Source: Xenorhabdus thuongxuanensis
GTDB lineage: Bacteria > Pseudomonadota > Gammaproteobacteria > Enterobacterales > Enterobacteriaceae
NCBI RefSeq assembly: GCF_001908095.1
Contig: NZ_MKGR01000002.1
Location: 25,939-89,938 of the forward strand
Direction of reading: 5' to 3'
Length of the DNA stretch: 64,000 nucleotides
Part shown: positions 1 to 10,149 of the stretch, one piece after another
How the letters are laid out: the number at the start of each line of letters is the position of its first letter
Numbering within the stretch: position 1 is the stretch's first letter
Notes under the pieces: generated by a model
Told to the model about the DNA's origin: nothing
Databases searched by the model: none
Seen by the model: the letters and a program-made list of their open reading frames with translations, nothing else
Made by a program: the position numbers and the translations under genes

Positions 1-127
1 CGCGGCATGATGGTGAGGTCTGGTTGTTTTTTGGCGAAAGTAATTATACCAAATCATCATGCTGTCTAATAATCCCTCACAAAACATCAACACGCCCTAG
101 GCAATTTAATTAAATATAAAAACCAAA

Positions 128-670
128 TTAGCGCCGCGTAAACTCATCCATTTCCACCAAAACGAGTAACGCAGCGTTCCCTCCCCACTCTTTGGGGGCT
201 TGATGGAAAGCAATAATATCAGGATGTTGGGCAAGCCATAGCGGGGTTTGTTGTTTGAGAATGTGTTTACCGTGTCCATGCATAACGCAGGCACAATAGA
301 CATGTTCACGACGACAGGCGGCGATTAATGCCCCAATTTCTTGTTTGGCCTGTAATCGAGTTAACCCATGTAAATCCAGAAAAAGTTCAGGAGAATAATC
401 TCCACGGCGCAATTTCTTTAATTCATAATGGCTGTCGCCTTCCCGAATGTAACGAGTCGGGCCTTCCATATCCAAATTTGGCTGGAACTCATCGGAAAAA
501 TAGTAACTGGCATCAGCTTGCTCTTGCATCAAGCGTTCAGGAGCAACATGGTTGATTTTTTTTCTTTTTGGAGGATGGGAAACCGTATCTTGCGTAATAC
601 GATGGGTTCCTGTAACAGACGTTCTGAATAGACTGATGTCTTCTGAGTTTAGTTGATATTTCTTCTTCAT
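128..670 (-). CDS. smrB: SmrB, Smr-domain ribosome rescue endonuclease
   Basis: 180 codons, close to the roughly 183 of E. coli SmrB (YfcN). The N-terminal half is basic and probably unstructured. The C-terminal half, from about residue 95, is a Smr domain with the DLHGL motif and the downstream HGHGKH motif, both hallmarks of the MutS2-type Smr nuclease fold. SmrB is known to cleave mRNA between collided ribosomes. In E. coli it sits next to prmB; here the hut island separates the two, so its divergent neighbour is hutI. The ribosome-binding site before the start at 670 is weak. The assignment is secure from motif, length and position. Confidence 0.93.
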   Translation of the reverse strand: MKKKYQLNSEDISLFRTSVTGTHRITQDTVSHPPKRKKINHVAPERLMQEQADASYYFSDEFQPNLDMEGPTRYIREGDSHYELKKLRRGDYSPELFLDLHGLTRLQAKQEIGALIAACRREHVYCACVMHGHGKHILKQQTPLWLAQHPDIIAFHQAPKEWGGNAALLVLVEMDEFTRR

Positions 671-770
671 TACACATTCATTTACTTACAGCTTTTGGTA
701 AGTGTACATGATTTTTTGTGATTTTTCTTGGCAGTTATCATTTTAAGTAACAAATTGTTCACAAAATGAT

Positions 771-811
771 TTGACAATTATGTTTGGTTATAAAATAAAT
801 GTATATACAAC
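771..811 (+). promoter_or_regulatory. hutIGC promoter with putative HutC operator
   Basis: A TTGACA -35-like hexamer lies at 771-776, with AT-rich -10-like sequence around 789-799. The 13-mer ATGTATATACAAC occupies 799-811 and contains the palindrome TGTATATACA. The identical 13-mer occurs at 4110-4122 ahead of hutU, the other hut transcription unit. Published HutC operators contain a TGTAnnTACA-like core, so HutC binding is inferred. The site lies where it would block promoter access. Confidence 0.65.
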
Positions 812-852
812 ATGAGATCTGATACAAACAAGAAAAATAACAGGATAGTACA

Positions 853-2121
853 ATGTCGATTGAACTAAGAGACACTGATGTCATATGGCGTAATGCCAAA
901 CTTGCCACAATGAATCCTGCAATTAAAAACATTGATGGTGAAAGTCATTACGGCATGTTGGAACAGCATGACCTTATTGTGCGGGATGAAAAAATCTTAG
1001 CGATTTTGCCGACAGATAGCGTACCAGCCAACCAATGTAAGGTCATTGACGCAGAGCAGCGCCTGATCACACCTGGCTTAATCGATTGCCATACTCACTT
1101 AGTTTTTGGTGGCAATAGAGCCTCTGAGTGGGAACAGCGCCTGAATGGGGTTTCTTATAAAGAAATTAGCGCCAAAGGAGGAGGAATTAATTCCACAGTT
1201 AAGGCTACCCGCAATAGTTCAGCTCAACTGTTGGAAAGCGCATCCCAGAAGCGTCTCAATGCATTGATGGCCGAAGGGGTGACAACAATTGAGATGAAAT
1301 CAGGTTATGGGTTGGATCTGGCAAATGAAGAAAAACAATTGAAGGTTGTGCGGGCATTGGCACAGAAAAATCCCATCGAAATTAGCCCGACATTACTTTC
1401 TGCCCATGCTGTCCCACCTGAATATAAACATAATCCTGATGCCTATATTGATTTAGTTTGTGACACCATCTTGCCTACTCTTTGGCAAAAACAGTTATTC
1501 GAAGCTGTAGATGTATTTTGTGAAACTGTTGGTTTCACTCTGGATCAGACCAAACGCCTTTTTGCAACCGCAAAACGTCTAAATATTCCTGTAAAAGGTC
1601 ATGTTGAGCAACTTTCCAATTTGGGAGGAAGTGAACTGGTCGCTGAATATCAAGGTTTATCCGTTGATCATATTGAGCATTTGGATGAAAAGGGTATTGA
1701 AGCCATCAGCCGTAGTGGAACAGTGGCAGTATTATTGCCGGGGGCATTTTATTTTCTGAGAGAAACTCAACGTCCTCCTATTGCATTATTGCGCCAATAT
1801 GGTGTTCCAATGGCTATTTCAACAGATTTTAATCCCGGTACGAGTCCTTTTGCTTCCTTGCGCCTGATTATGAATATGGCTTGTGTACAATTTGGCTTGA
1901 CGCCAGAAGAAGCCTGGCAAGGAGTGACCATTTATGCAGCTCAGGCCTTGGGACGAGCGGATAGTCACGGTCAATTAGCGGCAGGTTTTATAGCAGATTT
2001 TATCGTTTGGGATGTCCATAATCCAGTTGATATTTTATATGAACTAGGACATAACCCGTTGGTTTATCGTGTTTATCATGGCGAAATTACGCATCGTGAT
2101 GACTTAAATGGCTTTAATTAA
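853..2121 (+). CDS. hutI: Imidazolonepropionase HutI
   Basis: 422 codons. It catalyses the third step of histidine degradation, opening the ring of 4-imidazolone-5-propanoate to give N-formimino-L-glutamate in the cytoplasm. It belongs to the amidohydrolase superfamily. Visible metal and catalytic residues are His80 and His82 in DCHTH, His250 in KGHVEQ, the DHIEH segment at about 272-276, and Asp325 in STDFNPG. The ATG at 853 is preceded by an AGGAT ribosome-binding site. It is the first gene of a hutI-hutG-hutC unit, 18 bp ahead of hutG. Full length, with no damage seen. Confidence 0.96.
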   Translation: MSIELRDTDVIWRNAKLATMNPAIKNIDGESHYGMLEQHDLIVRDEKILAILPTDSVPANQCKVIDAEQRLITPGLIDCHTHLVFGGNRASEWEQRLNGVSYKEISAKGGGINSTVKATRNSSAQLLESASQKRLNALMAEGVTTIEMKSGYGLDLANEEKQLKVVRALAQKNPIEISPTLLSAHAVPPEYKHNPDAYIDLVCDTILPTLWQKQLFEAVDVFCETVGFTLDQTKRLFATAKRLNIPVKGHVEQLSNLGGSELVAEYQGLSVDHIEHLDEKGIEAISRSGTVAVLLPGAFYFLRETQRPPIALLRQYGVPMAISTDFNPGTSPFASLRLIMNMACVQFGLTPEEAWQGVTIYAAQALGRADSHGQLAAGFIADFIVWDVHNPVDILYELGHNPLVYRVYHGEITHRDDLNGFN

Positions 2122-2139
2122 TGGTGGTGAGGGAAAAAT

Positions 2140-3099
2140 ATGAATTTATGGCATCCAACATCAGAAAACATTTGGCAAGGGCGCAATGATCTTGCTGAAG
2201 CCAATAATGCCTTACGCCTGTTCCAGACAATAAAACAGCCAGCCAGTTTCTCACCGGCAGAATTTCCTCATCACATTGCGCTATTGGGATTTGAATGTGA
2301 TGAAGGCGTTAAACTTAATCAAGGACGTCCGGGAGCGAAATTGGGGTCAGAATATTTGCGCCAATCGTTGGCAAACCTGGCGAGTTATGACGGCCATGAT
2401 AGGTTGGTGGATTTAGGAAATATTCGTGCTAATCCTGGAGCGTTGAGTGAGGCACAGCAGGCGCTCAGTGATGCTGTCTATGAATGCCAGCAACATAATA
2501 TGAAAACACTGATTTTTGGTGGTGGGCATGAAACGGCTTTTGCTCATGGGATGGGAGTTTACCGTGCGTTTTCGGAGCAACGTGTCGGTATCATCAATTT
2601 TGATGCTCACTTGGATCTGAGAAATTCGCCGCAGCCTACATCAGGAACCCCATTTCGGCAACTTGCGCATTACTGCCAGCAACATCAGCGTCCATTTAAT
2701 TACAGTTGTGTTGGCGCCAGTTTGGCATCAAATACCCAGGCATTACTGGATGAGGCTAATCATCTTGATGTCACCATTATTTGGGATACCCACTGTGTTG
2801 AATCTATGTTGGATAAGGTACAGCAGCAATTACAAGATATAATTAATCAGGTTGATATCATTTATATGACTATCGATTTGGATGTGCTGCCAATTTGGCA
2901 AATGCCAGCCGTTTCTGCGCCTGCGGCATTGGGAGTTCCGCTGGAGCGTTTATTGCCATTAATTCAACTCGTCTGTCAGAGCAAAAAATTGCAAGCTGTA
3001 GATTTAGTTGAGCTTAACCCTTTATATGATATCCAGGGAATGGGGGGGAAAGCGGCGGCTCGCCTTGCATGGCAGTTGGTGCACTGGTGGAATAAATAG
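2140..3099 (+). CDS. hutG: Formimidoylglutamase HutG
   Basis: 319 codons, ureohydrolase (arginase/agmatinase) family. It hydrolyses N-formimino-L-glutamate to glutamate and formamide, the last step of the short hut pathway. The binuclear manganese ligands are visible: GGGHE (His130), FDAHLDLR (Asp155, His157, Asp159) and the TIDLDVLP segment (Asp246, Asp248). The ATG at 2140 has a strong GGTGAGGG ribosome-binding site just downstream of the hutI stop, showing one operon. HutG in place of HutF plus a deformylase means nitrogen leaves as formamide. Confidence 0.95.
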   Translation: MNLWHPTSENIWQGRNDLAEANNALRLFQTIKQPASFSPAEFPHHIALLGFECDEGVKLNQGRPGAKLGSEYLRQSLANLASYDGHDRLVDLGNIRANPGALSEAQQALSDAVYECQQHNMKTLIFGGGHETAFAHGMGVYRAFSEQRVGIINFDAHLDLRNSPQPTSGTPFRQLAHYCQQHQRPFNYSCVGASLASNTQALLDEANHLDVTIIWDTHCVESMLDKVQQQLQDIINQVDIIYMTIDLDVLPIWQMPAVSAPAALGVPLERLLPLIQLVCQSKKLQAVDLVELNPLYDIQGMGGKAAARLAWQLVHWWNK

Positions 3100-3131
3100 G
3101 TGGGTGAGTAAAAAATGAGAAGGAAGGGATA

Positions 3132-3863
3132 GTGACAGACGATTTACCAGATACATATGCCAAACCAGTGCCTTTGTATGCAAAAGTCAAACAAGCGATT
3201 ATTGAAAAGATCTATACAGGGGAATGGAAACCGCATGATCGGGTTCCTTCGGAAGCGGAATTGGTCAGGCAATTTAACTGTAGTCGCATGACGGCTAACA
3301 GGGCATTGAGGGAGCTAACGGCAGAAGGTTTTTTATTCCGTTTGCAAGGCGTGGGTTCGTTTGTTTCTGAGCCGAAAGGACAATCTGCGTTATTTGAAAT
3401 TCACAGTATTGCAGATGAAATTGCCTCCCGCTCTAACCGACATAGTTGCAAGGTGCTGAAACTCGCCGAAGTGAGCGCCAATATGACTCAGGCTGCGGAA
3501 TTCAGTATTGCAGTCGGTGCGCCGCTCTACCATTCCATCATTGTACATTATGAAAATGATGTACCTGTGCAGATTGAAGATCGCTTTGTTAATGTTCAGG
3601 CGGCACCGGAATATTTGCGACAAGATTTCCGTCAGCAAACTGCCCACAATTATTTATCCCAGGTAGCGCCATTGACAGAAGGGGAACATATCGTTGAAGC
3701 CGTGGCGGGAGATGCCCTCTCTTGTCGGTTATTACAAATTGAGGCAAATACGCCCTGTTTGTTAATCAGCCGGCGAACCTGGTCGAAAGAATTTATTGTT
3801 TCCAGTGCCAGGTTATTGTTTCCTGGGTATCGATATAAATTGAAAGGGCGTTTTAGTTCATAG
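3132..3863 (+). CDS. hutC: HutC, GntR-family repressor of histidine utilisation
   Basis: 243 codons from a GTG start at 3132, with an AAGGAAGGG ribosome-binding site immediately upstream. Residues about 13-80 form the GntR winged helix-turn-helix (PSEAELVRQFNCSRMTANRA). The remainder is a UbiC transcription regulator-associated (UTRA/HutC) ligand domain, which in characterised HutC proteins binds urocanate. It is the last gene of hutIGC and so is probably autoregulated. Two identical palindromic sites ahead of hutI and hutU are its likely targets. Confidence 0.93.
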   Translation: MTDDLPDTYAKPVPLYAKVKQAIIEKIYTGEWKPHDRVPSEAELVRQFNCSRMTANRALRELTAEGFLFRLQGVGSFVSEPKGQSALFEIHSIADEIASRSNRHSCKVLKLAEVSANMTQAAEFSIAVGAPLYHSIIVHYENDVPVQIEDRFVNVQAAPEYLRQDFRQQTAHNYLSQVAPLTEGEHIVEAVAGDALSCRLLQIEANTPCLLISRRTWSKEFIVSSARLLFPGYRYKLKGRFSS

Positions 3864-3895
3864 GTTCCCTAATGGAGCTACAAAAATTAGGCTGC

Positions 3896-3937
3896 AAAAA
3901 CCTCTTTTTTTCCTTTGGGTAGAAGAGGTTTTTTATT
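3896..3937 (+). terminator. Terminator after hutC
   Basis: The inverted repeat AAAAACCTCTT (3896-3906) and AAGAGGTTTTT (3923-3933) forms an 11-bp stem with a 16-nt loop, followed by T-rich sequence. The A-run on the left means it could also work in the other direction. Confidence 0.85.
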
Positions 3938-3965
3938 AATTGTTGTAACAATAATGTAAAATCAA

Positions 3966-3981
3966 TGTGATGTTAAACACA
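3966..3981 (+). promoter_or_regulatory. Putative CRP site upstream of hutU
   Basis: TGTGATGTTAAACACA matches the CRP consensus TGTGA-N6-TCACA at nine of ten conserved bases. It lies about 185 bp upstream of the hutU start. Catabolite control of hut genes by cAMP-CRP is established in Klebsiella and Salmonella; its use here is inference. Confidence 0.45.
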
Positions 3982-4109
3982 AAACCAGCAAAAATATATC
4001 CCTGTTTATCACGAAATAAATCAATATCATCTTTTTGATTTTTATCAAAAAAATATTTTACCCGCATCATTAACTTTATCTTCGTCACATTTTTGCCTAT
4101 TGAATGTAC

Positions 4110-4122
4110 ATGTATATACAAC
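4110..4122 (+). promoter_or_regulatory. Putative HutC operator upstream of hutU
   Basis: ATGTATATACAAC is identical to the 13-mer at 799-811 ahead of hutI. A second small palindrome, TGTACA, abuts it at 4105-4110. The centre is about 50 bp upstream of the hutU start codon, a reasonable place for repression. Confidence 0.65.
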
Positions 4123-4165
4123 TATACAATTAACAAAATTCACAACGATGAGATAGGAAAAAACC

Positions 4166-5860
4166 GTGACGACGCAAAATAATAAATTCAGCAACGTAAC
4201 CATTCGCGCTCCCAGAGGGACGCAACTCACAGCAAAAAGTTGGCTAACCGAAGCACCACTTCGTATGCTCATGAATAACCTTGATCCCGATGTGGCGGAA
4301 AATCCCTGTGAATTGGTGGTGTATGGTGGCATCGGTCGTGCAGCCAGAAACTGGGAATGCTATGAAAAAATCGTTGAAACCTTAAAGGATCTGGAGAATG
4401 ACGAAACCCTGCTGGTGCAATCCGGTAAGCCTGTGGGGGTGTTCAAAACCCATGAGAATGCCCCGCGTGTGTTAATTGCTAATTCGAATTTGGTGCCACA
4501 CTGGGCGACATGGGAACATTTTAACGAACTGGATGCAAAAGGGTTGGCTATGTATGGCCAGATGACCGCCGGTAGTTGGATTTATATTGGCAGTCAGGGC
4601 ATTGTTCAGGGAACTTACGAAACTTTTGTCGAAGCAGGACGTCAACATTACAATGGCAATCTGACTGGTCGTTGGATATTGACAGCGGGTTTGGGTGGTA
4701 TGGGCGGTGCCCAGCCACTGGCTGCGACATTGGCAGGTGCCTCTTCATTAACCATCGAGTGCCAACAAAGTCGCATTGACTTTCGTCTGCGTACCAAATA
4801 CGTAGATGAGCAGGCCGTTGATCTGGATGATGCTTTGGCGCGTATTGAACGTTATACCCAGGAAGGCAAAGCAATCTCGATAGCATTGTGTGGTAATGCT
4901 TCAGAGATTTTACCTGAGCTGGTACGCCGTGGTGTGCGTCCTGATATGGTGACAGACCAAACCAGCGCCCATGATCCATTACATGGTTATTTGCCAGCCG
5001 GTTGGACATGGGAAGAGTATTGTCACCGTGCTGAAAATGAACCGGAGGTGGTAATTCAAGCAGCCAAAGCTTCAATGGCCGCACATGTTGACGCTATGTT
5101 GGCCTTCCAGAAACAGGGTATACCTACCTTCGATTATGGCAATAATATCCGCCAAATGGCGAAAGAGGTGGGTATTGAACACGCTTTTGATTTTCCTGGA
5201 TTTGTTCCCGCTTACATTCGCCCTCTGTTCTGTCGTGGCATCGGACCTTTCCGTTGGGCGGCTCTTTCCGGTGATCCTGAGGATATTTATAAAACCGATG
5301 CCAAGGTAAAAGAACTGTTGCCGAATGATGCCCATTTACACCGCTGGTTAGATATGGCGAGAGAGCGTATTAGTTTCCAAGGTCTGCCTGCACGTATTTG
5401 TTGGGTAGGATTGGGAGATCGTGCCAAATTAGGTTTAGCATTCAATGAAATGGTTCGCCGAGGGGAACTTTCTGCACCAATCGTAATTGGCCGTGACCAT
5501 CTGGATTCCGGCTCTGTCGCCAGCCCTAATCGTGAAACTGAATCCATGCAAGATGGTTCTGACGCTGTTTCTGACTGGCCATTGCTGAATGCCTTACTGA
5601 ATACGGCAGGTGGTGCGACATGGGTTTCCCTGCACCATGGTGGTGGCGTTGGTATGGGATTCTCTCAACATTCCGGCATGGTCATTGTTTGTGATGGAAC
5701 GGATGAAGCTGCGGAGCGCATTGCCCGTGTATTACACAATGATCCGGCAACGGGAGTTATGCGTCATGCTGATGCGGGCTATGAATTGGCTATCCAGTGT
5801 GCGAAAGAGCAGGGGCTAAACCTACCAATGTTAAACCTGCCAGTGACTGATGCGAAATAA
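4166..5860 (+). CDS. hutU: Urocanate hydratase HutU
   Basis: 564 codons from a GTG start at 4166; the family is about 555 residues, so it is complete. It converts urocanate to 4-imidazolone-5-propanoate using tightly bound NAD+ as an electrophile, the second step of histidine breakdown. The family is highly conserved and recognisable throughout, including the glycine-rich GGMGGAQP segment and the YGNNIRQ and HHGGGVGMG motifs. The hutH start follows only 14 bp after its stop, so the two are co-transcribed from the operator-bearing promoter upstream. Confidence 0.97.
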   Translation: MTTQNNKFSNVTIRAPRGTQLTAKSWLTEAPLRMLMNNLDPDVAENPCELVVYGGIGRAARNWECYEKIVETLKDLENDETLLVQSGKPVGVFKTHENAPRVLIANSNLVPHWATWEHFNELDAKGLAMYGQMTAGSWIYIGSQGIVQGTYETFVEAGRQHYNGNLTGRWILTAGLGGMGGAQPLAATLAGASSLTIECQQSRIDFRLRTKYVDEQAVDLDDALARIERYTQEGKAISIALCGNASEILPELVRRGVRPDMVTDQTSAHDPLHGYLPAGWTWEEYCHRAENEPEVVIQAAKASMAAHVDAMLAFQKQGIPTFDYGNNIRQMAKEVGIEHAFDFPGFVPAYIRPLFCRGIGPFRWAALSGDPEDIYKTDAKVKELLPNDAHLHRWLDMARERISFQGLPARICWVGLGDRAKLGLAFNEMVRRGELSAPIVIGRDHLDSGSVASPNRETESMQDGSDAVSDWPLLNALLNTAGGATWVSLHHGGGVGMGFSQHSGMVIVCDGTDEAAERIARVLHNDPATGVMRHADAGYELAIQCAKEQGLNLPMLNLPVTDAK

Positions 5861-5874
5861 GGAGCGTTGTTAAA

Positions 5875-7407
5875 ATGAAAAATATTACTATTCATCCGGG
5901 AAAAATGACGCTTGAAGAATTACGTCATGTTTATCAGCATCCTGTTCACATTAATTTGGACGAACAGTGCTTTCCTGCCATTGAGAGCAGTGTTGCTTGT
6001 GTGAATCGCATTATCAGTGAAAATAAAACCGCTTACGGTATCAATACCGGTTTTGGTTTGCTGGCGAATACCCGTATTGCAGAGCAGGATTTGGAAGAAT
6101 TGCAGCGTTCTATCGTGTTGTCACATGCTGCGGGAGTGGGTGAGCCTCTGCCGGATGAAATTGTCCGCTTGATTATGGTATTGAAAATTAATAGCCTTGC
6201 CCGTGGTTATTCTGGCATTCGTCTGGAAGTCATTCAGGGACTGATTGCCTTGGTCAACGCTGAAGTTTATCCCTGTATTCCAAGCAAAGGTTCAGTAGGG
6301 GCTTCCGGTGATTTAGCACCCTTGGCGCATATGAGCTTGTTATTGTTGGGAGAAGGGAAAGCCCGTTATCGTGGTGAATGGCTGCCGGCAAAAGTGGCAC
6401 TGGAAAAAGCAGGACTTGAGCCGATGTGTCTTGTCGCAAAAGAAGGATTGGCACTGCTCAACGGTACGCAGGCTTCTACAGCTTTTGCCTTAAAAGGGCT
6501 ATTTGCCGCAGAAGATTTACTCGCATCAGCGATTGTTTGTGGCGCCATGTCTGTTGAAGCCGCTCTTGGCTCCCGTAAACCCTTTGATGCTCGTATCCAT
6601 GAAGTGCGTGGTCAGAAAGGCCAAATTGATGTAGCAGCCCTTTACCGCTTGGTATTAAAAGAACAAAGTGAGATTTGTGAATCCCATAAAAACTGCCCGA
6701 AAGTTCAGGATCCTTATTCATTGCGTTGTCAGCCACAAGTGATGGGGGCTTGTTTAACCCAAATCCGCCATGCTGCTGATGTCATTATGGTTGAAGCTAA
6801 TGCAGTCTCTGATAATCCACTGGTATTTACCGAAGAAGATGAGGTGATTTCTGGTGGTAATTTCCACGCGGAACCCGTCGCTATGGCGTCGGATAATCTG
6901 GCTATTGCTTTGGCAGAAATCGGTTCATTGTCAGAACGTCGCATTGCCTTGTTAATGGATAGCAATATGTCCCAGTTGCCACCATTCTTAGTTGAAAACA
7001 GCGGTGTTAACTCCGGTTTCATGATTGCACAGGTGACTGCGGCAGCGCTGGCAAGTGAGAACAAGGCGCTGGCACATCCTTCCAGTGTCGATAGTCTGCC
7101 AACGTCTGCTAATCAGGAAGATCACGTTTCAATGGCACCCGCCGCAGGCCGTCGTCTGTGGGAGATGGCAGATAACGTGCGAGGGATCTTAGCAATTGAA
7201 TGGCTGACAGCTTGCCAGGGCATGGATTTCCGTCATGGCTTGAAAAGTAGCCCAATATTAGAAAAAGCTCGCCATATTCTGCGTGGTAAAGTTGCACATT
7301 ATAATAAAGACCGCTTTTTCGCACCGGATATTGAAGTCGCAATTCAGTTGTTGGCCGAGCAGCAACTTTCTACTCTGTTGCCGGCTGGAAATATCTTAGA
7401 AAAATAA
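5875..7407 (+). CDS. hutH: Histidine ammonia-lyase HutH
   Basis: 510 codons. It deaminates L-histidine to trans-urocanate and ammonia, the first committed step. The Ala143-Ser144-Gly145 triad in [14 protein letters not shown] cyclises to the MIO electrophile that defines the aromatic amino acid lyase family. Other conserved segments are YGINTGFG near residue 53 and the QEDHVSM motif. It is preceded by AAGGAG at a proper distance and follows hutU closely. Length and motifs are intact. Confidence 0.97.
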   Translation: MKNITIHPGKMTLEELRHVYQHPVHINLDEQCFPAIESSVACVNRIISENKTAYGINTGFGLLANTRIAEQDLEELQRSIVLSHAAGVGEPLPDEIVRLIMVLKINSLARGYSGIRLEVIQGLIALVNAEVYPCIPSKGSVGASGDLAPLAHMSLLLLGEGKARYRGEWLPAKVALEKAGLEPMCLVAKEGLALLNGTQASTAFALKGLFAAEDLLASAIVCGAMSVEAALGSRKPFDARIHEVRGQKGQIDVAALYRLVLKEQSEICESHKNCPKVQDPYSLRCQPQVMGACLTQIRHAADVIMVEANAVSDNPLVFTEEDEVISGGNFHAEPVAMASDNLAIALAEIGSLSERRIALLMDSNMSQLPPFLVENSGVNSGFMIAQVTAAALASENKALAHPSSVDSLPTSANQEDHVSMAPAAGRRLWEMADNVRGILAIEWLTACQGMDFRHGLKSSPILEKARHILRGKVAHYNKDRFFAPDIEVAIQLLAEQQLSTLLPAGNILEK

Positions 7408-7425
7408 GTACAGACACATCGTCTT

Positions 7426-7446
7426 AGGCCGGATAAAATCCGGCCT
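7426..7446 (+). terminator. Hairpin between hutH and the permease gene
   Basis: AGGCCGGA (7426-7433) and TCCGGCCT (7439-7446) form a perfect 8-bp GC-rich stem with a 5-nt loop. No strong T-run follows, so it may only reduce read-through, setting permease expression below the enzymes, or protect the upstream mRNA end. Confidence 0.5.
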
Positions 7447-7499
7447 TATCGTAGTATTTATCTCTTCCAATCTAATAATAAAAGACACAAGGATAAATC

Positions 7500-8864
7500 A
7501 TGCAAAACATCTCACAACTCAAACGAGGGTTAAGCGTTCGCCACATTCGGTTTATGGCACTGGGTTCGGCAATTGGCACCGGTCTTTTCTATGGTTCAGC
7601 GGGCGCCATTAAAGCCGCAGGACCTGCGGTATTGCTGGCTTATGCCATTGGTGGTGCAGCCGTTTTTATGGTTATGCGGGCATTGGGGGAAATGGCGGTA
7701 CATCGCTCTGCGCCAGGTTCTTTCTCCTATTATGCCACCCAATACTTAGGGCCATTGGCGGGTTTTCTGACCGGATGGACTTACGTTTTTGAAATGCTGG
7801 TTGTTTGTCTTGCTGACGTCACCGCATTTGGCATCTATATGAAGCTCTGGTTTCCCCATGTTGACCAGTGGATTTGGGTACTTGGCATTGTCTTTTTTAT
7901 TGGCGCAATCAACCTATGTAACGTCAAGGTATTTGGTGAAATGGAGTTTTGGCTGTCTATCATCAAAGTTGCTGCGATTATCGCCATGATTGTCGGTGGT
8001 TTTGCCATCATGATGTATGGGTTTGGTCAGGAAGCTGAGCATGTCACCGGCCTGTCGAATTTATGGGAACATGGTGGATTTATGCCAAACGGCATAGCGG
8101 GGGTGATTGCTTCGTTTACAGTCGTTATGTTTGCCTTTGGTGGCATTGAAGTTATCGGCATCACGGCCAGTGAAGCTAAAAATCCAGACAAATCCATCCC
8201 ACGTGCGATCAACGCGGTTCCGTTCCGTATCTTACTGTTTTATGTCCTTACGCTGTTTGTTTTGATGTGTATTTATCCGTGGAATCAAGTGGGACAAAAT
8301 GGCAGCCCATTTGTCCAGATCTTCTCCAGTTTGGGAATTGATTCCGCAGCTAATATTTTAAATATTGTCGTCATTACCGCGGCAATTTCCGCGATCAACA
8401 GTGATATTTTTGGTGCCGGACGGATGATGTATGGCATGGCGCAGGAAAAACAGGCACCAGCCTCTTTTACTCAATTGACTAAAAACGGAGTACCGTGGGT
8501 GACGGTGCTGGCAATGTCTGGGATCTTGTTGGTGGGCGTCTTGTTGAATTATCTGTTGCCGGAAAAAGTTTTCGTCATTATTGCTTCCATCGCAACATTT
8601 GCAACGGTGTGGGTATGGCTGATGATTTTGCTGTCACAATATGTCATGCGTCGAAAAATGCCGGCAGAAGAGGCTAAACAGCTTAAATTCCCCGTGCCCT
8701 TTTGGCCTGTTGCACCGACTCTGGCCATTGCTTTTATGGCATTTGTTATTGCGGTATTAGGTTATTTCCCAAATACTCGGATTGCATTATACGTAGGGAT
8801 AGTATGGATAGTATTATTGACTATCAGCTATTATTTATGGGTGAAAAAACCAAGTCATGGCTAA
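7500..8864 (+). CDS. proY: ProY-type amino acid permease, probable histidine uptake (HutT role)
   Basis: 454 codons, amino acid/polyamine/organocation (APC) superfamily with about 12 membrane helices. The N-terminus [20 protein letters not shown] and the [20 protein letters not shown] segment are typical of the AAT subfamily, and the whole protein reads as a homologue of E. coli ProY. In other bacteria close relatives inside hut clusters (HutT) import histidine or urocanate. Its place 92 bp downstream of hutH on the same strand suggests histidine as the substrate. Substrate specificity cannot be read from the sequence. Confidence 0.85.
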   Translation: MQNISQLKRGLSVRHIRFMALGSAIGTGLFYGSAGAIKAAGPAVLLAYAIGGAAVFMVMRALGEMAVHRSAPGSFSYYATQYLGPLAGFLTGWTYVFEMLVVCLADVTAFGIYMKLWFPHVDQWIWVLGIVFFIGAINLCNVKVFGEMEFWLSIIKVAAIIAMIVGGFAIMMYGFGQEAEHVTGLSNLWEHGGFMPNGIAGVIASFTVVMFAFGGIEVIGITASEAKNPDKSIPRAINAVPFRILLFYVLTLFVLMCIYPWNQVGQNGSPFVQIFSSLGIDSAANILNIVVITAAISAINSDIFGAGRMMYGMAQEKQAPASFTQLTKNGVPWVTVLAMSGILLVGVLLNYLLPEKVFVIIASIATFATVWVWLMILLSQYVMRRKMPAEEAKQLKFPVPFWPVAPTLAIAFMAFVIAVLGYFPNTRIALYVGIVWIVLLTISYYLWVKKPSHG

Positions 8865-9001
8865 CCCTCCCATACCAGCCTATGTATTTTGTGAATACAA
8901 TTTCATCCTAAGATAACTCTGTGTTAAGAGAGCTGATTTGTGTTCTGGATCATGGCAAACTAACGAGTTGATATATCTTTTTTGTTGTTTGGAGGTGTTT
9001 T

Positions 9002-9937
9002 TTGGATAAGATCTTAGTCGATGAGGCTGTTGCAGAGCTGCGTACCATTTTAGATATGTTGCGTTGGTCTACTAGCCGTTTTAGCGAATCGGATATTTAT
9101 TGTGGACATACTGCATGTAATCCGTGGGATGAGGCTTTGCAATTAGTTCTTCCCTCATTGCGTTTGCCTATGGATGTCCCTGATTCAATGATGGCTTCAC
9201 GCCTGACATCAACAGAGCGTCAACGCATCGTGGAACTTGTCTTACGTCGTATTAATGAACGTGTTCCTGTTGCTTATTTGATAAATCGAGCTTGGTTCTG
9301 TGGTCATGAATTTTATGTCGATGAGCGAGTTTTGATTCCACGTTCGCTGATTAGAGATGTGATTGAAGACCATTTTGAAGGACTTATCTCACGTCAGCCA
9401 TCGACAATTTTGGATCTTTGTACAGGAAGCGGTTGTATTGCAATCGCCTGTGCTCATGCTTTCCCAGAAGCCGAAGTTGATGCTGTTGATATTTCTCCAG
9501 ATGCTTTGGAAGTTGCAGAAATAAATATAGAGAATCATAAGCTTTCTCACCGTGTAATCCCGATTCGTTCAGATCTATTTCATGATATACCATCGGTGAA
9601 ATACGACATCATTGTCACTAATCCTCCTTATGTCGATGAAGAAGATATGAGTGATTTTCCTCAGGAATACGATCATGAACCTGAATTAGCCATGGCTGCA
9701 GGTATTGACGGGTTGGATTTGGTTCGTCGTATTCTGGCAACTGCCCCGGATTTCCTTTCAGAAGATGGAATACTGGTATGTGAAGTAGGTAACAGTATGG
9801 TACACCTGATTGAGCAATACCCTGAAGTACCATTCAAATGGCTGACATTTGAACATGATTATGGTGATGGTGTTTTTGTGCTGACTCGTCAGCAGCTTGT
9901 TGAATATCAAGAATATTTCCAGCAATTCAAAGACTGA
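9002..9937 (+). CDS. prmB: Ribosomal protein uL3 N5-glutamine methyltransferase PrmB
   Basis: 311 codons from a TTG start at 9002, chosen because GGAGGTG (8991-8997) lies just upstream and the protein then begins DKILVDEAV as in other PrmB proteins. It methylates the side-chain amide of a glutamine in ribosomal protein L3 using S-adenosylmethionine. The SAM motif [12 protein letters not shown] and the catalytic Asn-Pro-Pro-Tyr from residue 207 are present. It is followed by aroC, as in E. coli. Confidence 0.95.
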   Translation: MDKILVDEAVAELRTILDMLRWSTSRFSESDIYCGHTACNPWDEALQLVLPSLRLPMDVPDSMMASRLTSTERQRIVELVLRRINERVPVAYLINRAWFCGHEFYVDERVLIPRSLIRDVIEDHFEGLISRQPSTILDLCTGSGCIAIACAHAFPEAEVDAVDISPDALEVAEINIENHKLSHRVIPIRSDLFHDIPSVKYDIIVTNPPYVDEEDMSDFPQEYDHEPELAMAAGIDGLDLVRRILATAPDFLSEDGILVCEVGNSMVHLIEQYPEVPFKWLTFEHDYGDGVFVLTRQQLVEYQEYFQQFKD

Positions 9938-10149
9938 TATTTTTTCATTCATCCAATGGTTAAAACGGATATTTCATATAAATTGTATCTATATCCAGTG
10001 GATTTCAAGTAGCAGCTAGCAATATTGTTGCTCGAAAAATTAAGGATAAAAGGCAAATAAAATTACTGAAATAAGATAGGTTTTAATCATTGGGTGAGTT
10101 ATTGTTATTCGCTCTTTTTAAATGTACAGATAATGATGGCAGGGTAGGA
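9938..10149. other. prmB-aroC intergenic region with a degenerate repeat-like segment
   Basis: 212 bp without a gene. The segment around 10001-10040 contains TTTCAAGTAGCAGC followed by a poor inverted partner, resembling a decayed member of the short intergenic palindromes common in Xenorhabdus and Photorhabdus. The core AAGTAGCAGC recurs at 36228-36237. No clear terminator was seen. Confidence 0.3.

Larger units (their letters stand above)
3864..4165. other. 302-bp gap between hutC and hutU
   Basis: This gap has no gene. It contains, in order, a strong terminator for hutIGC (3896-3937), a CRP-like site (3966-3981), a right half-site TCACA at 4085-4089, and the second HutC-type operator (4110-4122). 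It is therefore the control region of the hutUH unit, which shows that the hut cluster is at least two transcription units. Confidence 0.7.

Noticed and set aside
1-70. A plus-strand frame open from the window edge to a stop at 68-70
   Set aside because: Only 22 codons are visible and they do not resemble SixA or any other expected neighbour; it cannot be supported as a gene end.
700-770. CRP-like sequence ahead of hutI (TTTTGTGATTTTTC)
   Set aside because: Only one half-site is recognisable; too weak to annotate, unlike the site at 3966-3981.
4548-5084. 178-codon minus-strand frame inside hutU
   Set aside because: HutU is complete and highly conserved on the plus strand; the antisense frame has no recognisable domain.
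10090-10149. Upstream start extending aroC by 20 residues
   Set aside because: The extension is not found in chorismate synthases, and a good ribosome-binding site precedes 10150.
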